58,150 nt of DNA from an uncultured Anaeroplasma sp. GTDB lineage: Bacteria; Bacillota_I; Bacilli_A; Acholeplasmatales; Anaeroplasmataceae. The notes below the pieces were generated by a model, which saw nothing but the letters and a program-made list of their open reading frames with translations, was not told the DNA's origin and searched no databases. The number at the start of each line of letters is the position of its first letter. Position 1 is the stretch's first letter. The stretch is from NCBI GenBank assembly GCA_947592005.1, contig CANQDJ010000006.1, positions 1-58,150 on the forward strand, written 5' to 3'. Position numbers and translations under genes: made by a program. Shown here piece by piece: positions 56,279 through 58,150 of the stretch.

Positions 56279-57508
56279 ATGAAAAAAAGTATATTAAAGA
56301 ATTATGCAAAATTAATTGTCCGTGTTGGGGCAAATGTTCAAAAGAAGCAAGATGTTGTGATTAATGCCAATGTAGAAGATGCGTATTTTGTTAAATATGT
56401 GATTGAAGAGGCATATAAGGCGGGAGCGAGAAGTGTAAGTGTAGATTGGGGCTTCCAAGAGTTTACCAAGTTGGCATATAAATATGAAAAAATAGAAGCG
56501 TTAACCGAAATTCCGCAATGGAAAAAGGAAAAACTTCAATATCGGGTAGATCATTTACCGGCAATGATTCATATTCTTTCGGAAGATCCGGACGGATTGA
56601 ATGGAATCAATCAAGCGAAAATGTTGGAAGTTCAAAAAAAGAACGGACCGATTCTTATGAAATACAGAGAAGCGATGGATAATAAATATCAATGGACGAT
56701 TGTCGGTATTCCGGGAGAAAAATGGGCAAGGAAAATATTCCCGAATGTAAGTAAGAATAAGGCAATGGAACTTTTATGGGACGCAATTTTAAAAGTAACT
56801 AGAGTGTATGGAAATGCGATTGAGAATTGGGATAAGCATAATGCCAATTTGAATGAAAAGACAAAGGAATTGAACGAATTGGGAATTAAAAAACTTGTTT
56901 ATAAATCTCAAAACGGAACGGATTTTTCAGTTGAAATTGATAAAGAACTTACATTCTTGGCTGGTGGAGAAAAGACGTTATCCGGAGTATATTATAATCC
57001 GAATATGCCTACGGAAGAATGTTTTACTTCCCCGATTAAGAATTCTGCCAATGGAGTAGTGTATGCGACAAAACCATTATCTGTTCGAGGGGTGTTGGTC
57101 GATCATTTTGGATTCCGTTTTGTAGACGGAAAAGTAACAGAAATACTTTGTGATAATCCGGAATATAAAGAAGTGTTATCCCATTTGATTGCGACAGACG
57201 AAGGGGCAGCAAGATTGGGAGAAGTTGCGTTGGTACCTTTTGATTCTCCGGTAAATGAAACGGGATTGTTGTTTTATAATACATTATATGACGAGAATGC
57301 TTGTTGTCATTTGGCATTGGGTAGGGCGTTTAATGAGTGTATTCGAGAATATGGATCTAAGACGGAAGAAGAAATTAAAGCGATTGATTTGAACACATCT
57401 CTTATTCATGTTGATTTTATGATTGGATCGGAAGATTTGTCTATCGTTGCGGAAACGTATAAGGGAGAAACGGTGGAAATTTTCAAAAACGGAACTTGGA
57501 ATATATAG
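56279..57508 (+). CDS. Aminopeptidase, M29 family (AmpS/PepS-like)
   Basis: This is a 409-residue thermophilic-type metallo-aminopeptidase. The N-domain starts LKNYAKLIVRVGANVQKKQDVVINA. The metal-binding C-domain has NMPTEECFTSP, GEVALVPFDSPVN, LFYNTLYDENACCHLALG and SLIHVDFMIGS, which hold the glutamate, histidine, tyrosine and aspartate ligands expected of the family. Full length. It is preceded by GGAGAAG and lies in an operon with Xaa-Pro aminopeptidase. It probably trims short peptides to amino acids. Confidence 0.92.
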   Translation: MKKSILKNYAKLIVRVGANVQKKQDVVINANVEDAYFVKYVIEEAYKAGARSVSVDWGFQEFTKLAYKYEKIEALTEIPQWKKEKLQYRVDHLPAMIHILSEDPDGLNGINQAKMLEVQKKNGPILMKYREAMDNKYQWTIVGIPGEKWARKIFPNVSKNKAMELLWDAILKVTRVYGNAIENWDKHNANLNEKTKELNELGIKKLVYKSQNGTDFSVEIDKELTFLAGGEKTLSGVYYNPNMPTEECFTSPIKNSANGVVYATKPLSVRGVLVDHFGFRFVDGKVTEILCDNPEYKEVLSHLIATDEGAARLGEVALVPFDSPVNETGLLFYNTLYDENACCHLALGRAFNECIREYGSKTEEEIKAIDLNTSLIHVDFMIGSEDLSIVAETYKGETVEIFKNGTWNI

Positions 57509-57537
57509 GATTAAAGGGATTGTTTTTAAAGATAAAG

Positions 57538-57575
57538 AAAAAATAGACTTTGTGTGATTTAAAGTCTATTTTTTA
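57538..57575. terminator. Bidirectional terminator
   Basis: AAAAAATAGACTTT pairs perfectly with AAAGTCTATTTTTT around a GTGTGATTT loop. A/T runs on both sides serve the aminopeptidase operon and the convergent rubrerythrin gene. Confidence 0.92.
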
Positions 57576-57578
57576 ATG

Positions 57579-58112
57579 TTAATAATTTTCCGGATAGATT
57601 TGAAAATATGATTGTTCATGTGAACATACGGGACAAATTTTCGGAGCGGCTTCTCCTTCGTAGATATGACCGCAGTTTCTACATTGCCATATAACTTTTT
57701 CGGTTTTTTTAAACACCGTATCGTTTTCTATGTTCGATAATAAAGCGTTGTAACGAATTTCGTGATGGTTTTCGATTTTAGCAACGCCTTTAAAAAGTCT
57801 AGCGATTTGTATAAACCCTTCCTCTTCCGCAACATCGGCAAATTCTTTATACATTTTACTCCATTCGAAATTTTCTCCGCTTTTTGCGTCTTCTAAATTC
57901 GCTTTTGTATCGTTTAATAAGCCTAACGCTTTAAACCATAGTTTGGCGTGTTCTAATTCGTTTTCCGCCGTATAACGAAAAATCTCCGCAATTTGTTCAT
58001 ATCCTTCCTTTTTGGCTTTGGAAGCATAAATTAAGTATTTTGCGTGGGCTTGAACTTCGCCGGTAAATGCGGTATAAAGATTTTTTTCTGTTTTAGATCC
58101 ATTTAATTCCAT
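57579..58112 (-). CDS. Rubrerythrin
   Basis: This 177-residue non-haem iron protein reduces peroxide in anaerobes. The diiron four-helix bundle shows E-x-x-A-H (GEVQAHAKY, Glu19), [10 protein letters not shown], and the second half EEEGF with ENHHE. The C-terminal rubredoxin-like domain carries Cys144, Cys147 (CRNC) and Cys160, Cys163 (CPVC). AAAGGAGA precedes the ATG on the minus strand. It is a stand-alone gene at the window edge, so its promoter region is only partly visible. Confidence 0.95.
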   Translation of the reverse strand: MELNGSKTEKNLYTAFTGEVQAHAKYLIYASKAKKEGYEQIAEIFRYTAENELEHAKLWFKALGLLNDTKANLEDAKSGENFEWSKMYKEFADVAEEEGFIQIARLFKGVAKIENHHEIRYNALLSNIENDTVFKKTEKVIWQCRNCGHIYEGEAAPKICPVCSHEQSYFQIYPENY

Positions 58113-58150
58113 ATTTATTCTCCTTTACACCTTTAATATTTACAGAAAAG

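Overview
The window is AT-rich DNA with tightly packed operons and Gram-positive ribosome-binding sites (GGAGG, or a GGTGA variant). It also carries lipoproteins with lipoboxes, an HrcA-type heat-shock operator pair and Bacillus-like leader regulators. Sporulation genes (spoIIE, yabP, yabQ, yabG) mark a Bacillota lineage with endospore ancestry. Rubrerythrin and the absence of respiratory genes fit an anaerobe. My best guess is an uncultured gut member of the Bacilli/Erysipelotrichia group. The species cannot be read from the sequence, and I see no mobile element, CRISPR array, rRNA or tRNA.

Layout. 1-2088: 3' part of a nuclease-helicase. 2478-12997: a seven-gene surface operon. It encodes a ComEC-like metallo-beta-lactamase lipoprotein, a complete ABC importer (ATPase, two permeases, binding lipoprotein), a thermonuclease lipoprotein and a large OB-fold/Ig lipoprotein. 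Together these look like an extracellular nucleic-acid scavenging and uptake system. 13285-14599: FMN riboswitch, riboflavin transporter ribU and a flavoprotein gene. 14645-15575: two small heat-shock genes behind a promoter flanked by two CIRCE operators. 15656-20280: aminotransferase, pyrG with a CTP-type attenuator, fba, and an RpiB/LacAB isomerase. 20311-23432 (minus): lysS, an unknown gene and a glycolipid-type glycosyltransferase. 23499-26663: yabQ, yabP and spoIIE (minus) with a thioesterase gene between. 26757-28278: maf and dusB.

28312-43668 is a guanine-riboswitch-controlled purine operon (purK, L, C, F, M, N, H, D, folD, purB, guaA). It covers IMP synthesis from PRPP except purE, and continues to GMP apart from guaB. 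43812-45425: yabG and ispE, a Bacillus-like neighbourhood. 45420-47660 (minus): U32 peptidase. 47743-52899: a pectin-directed pair (Ig-like lipoprotein and a family 9 pectate lyase lipoprotein) behind a promoter with a palindromic operator. 52925-54695: an unknown 480-residue protein and an XRE regulator, divergent around a perfect 16-bp inverted repeat. 54766-57508: a long, apparently structured leader followed by two aminopeptidase genes. 57579-58112 (minus): rubrerythrin.

The most unusual items are the nuclease-importer operon, the structured leader at about 54801-55036, the repeat-flanked XRE pair, the extended purine leader and the phased CIRCE pair.
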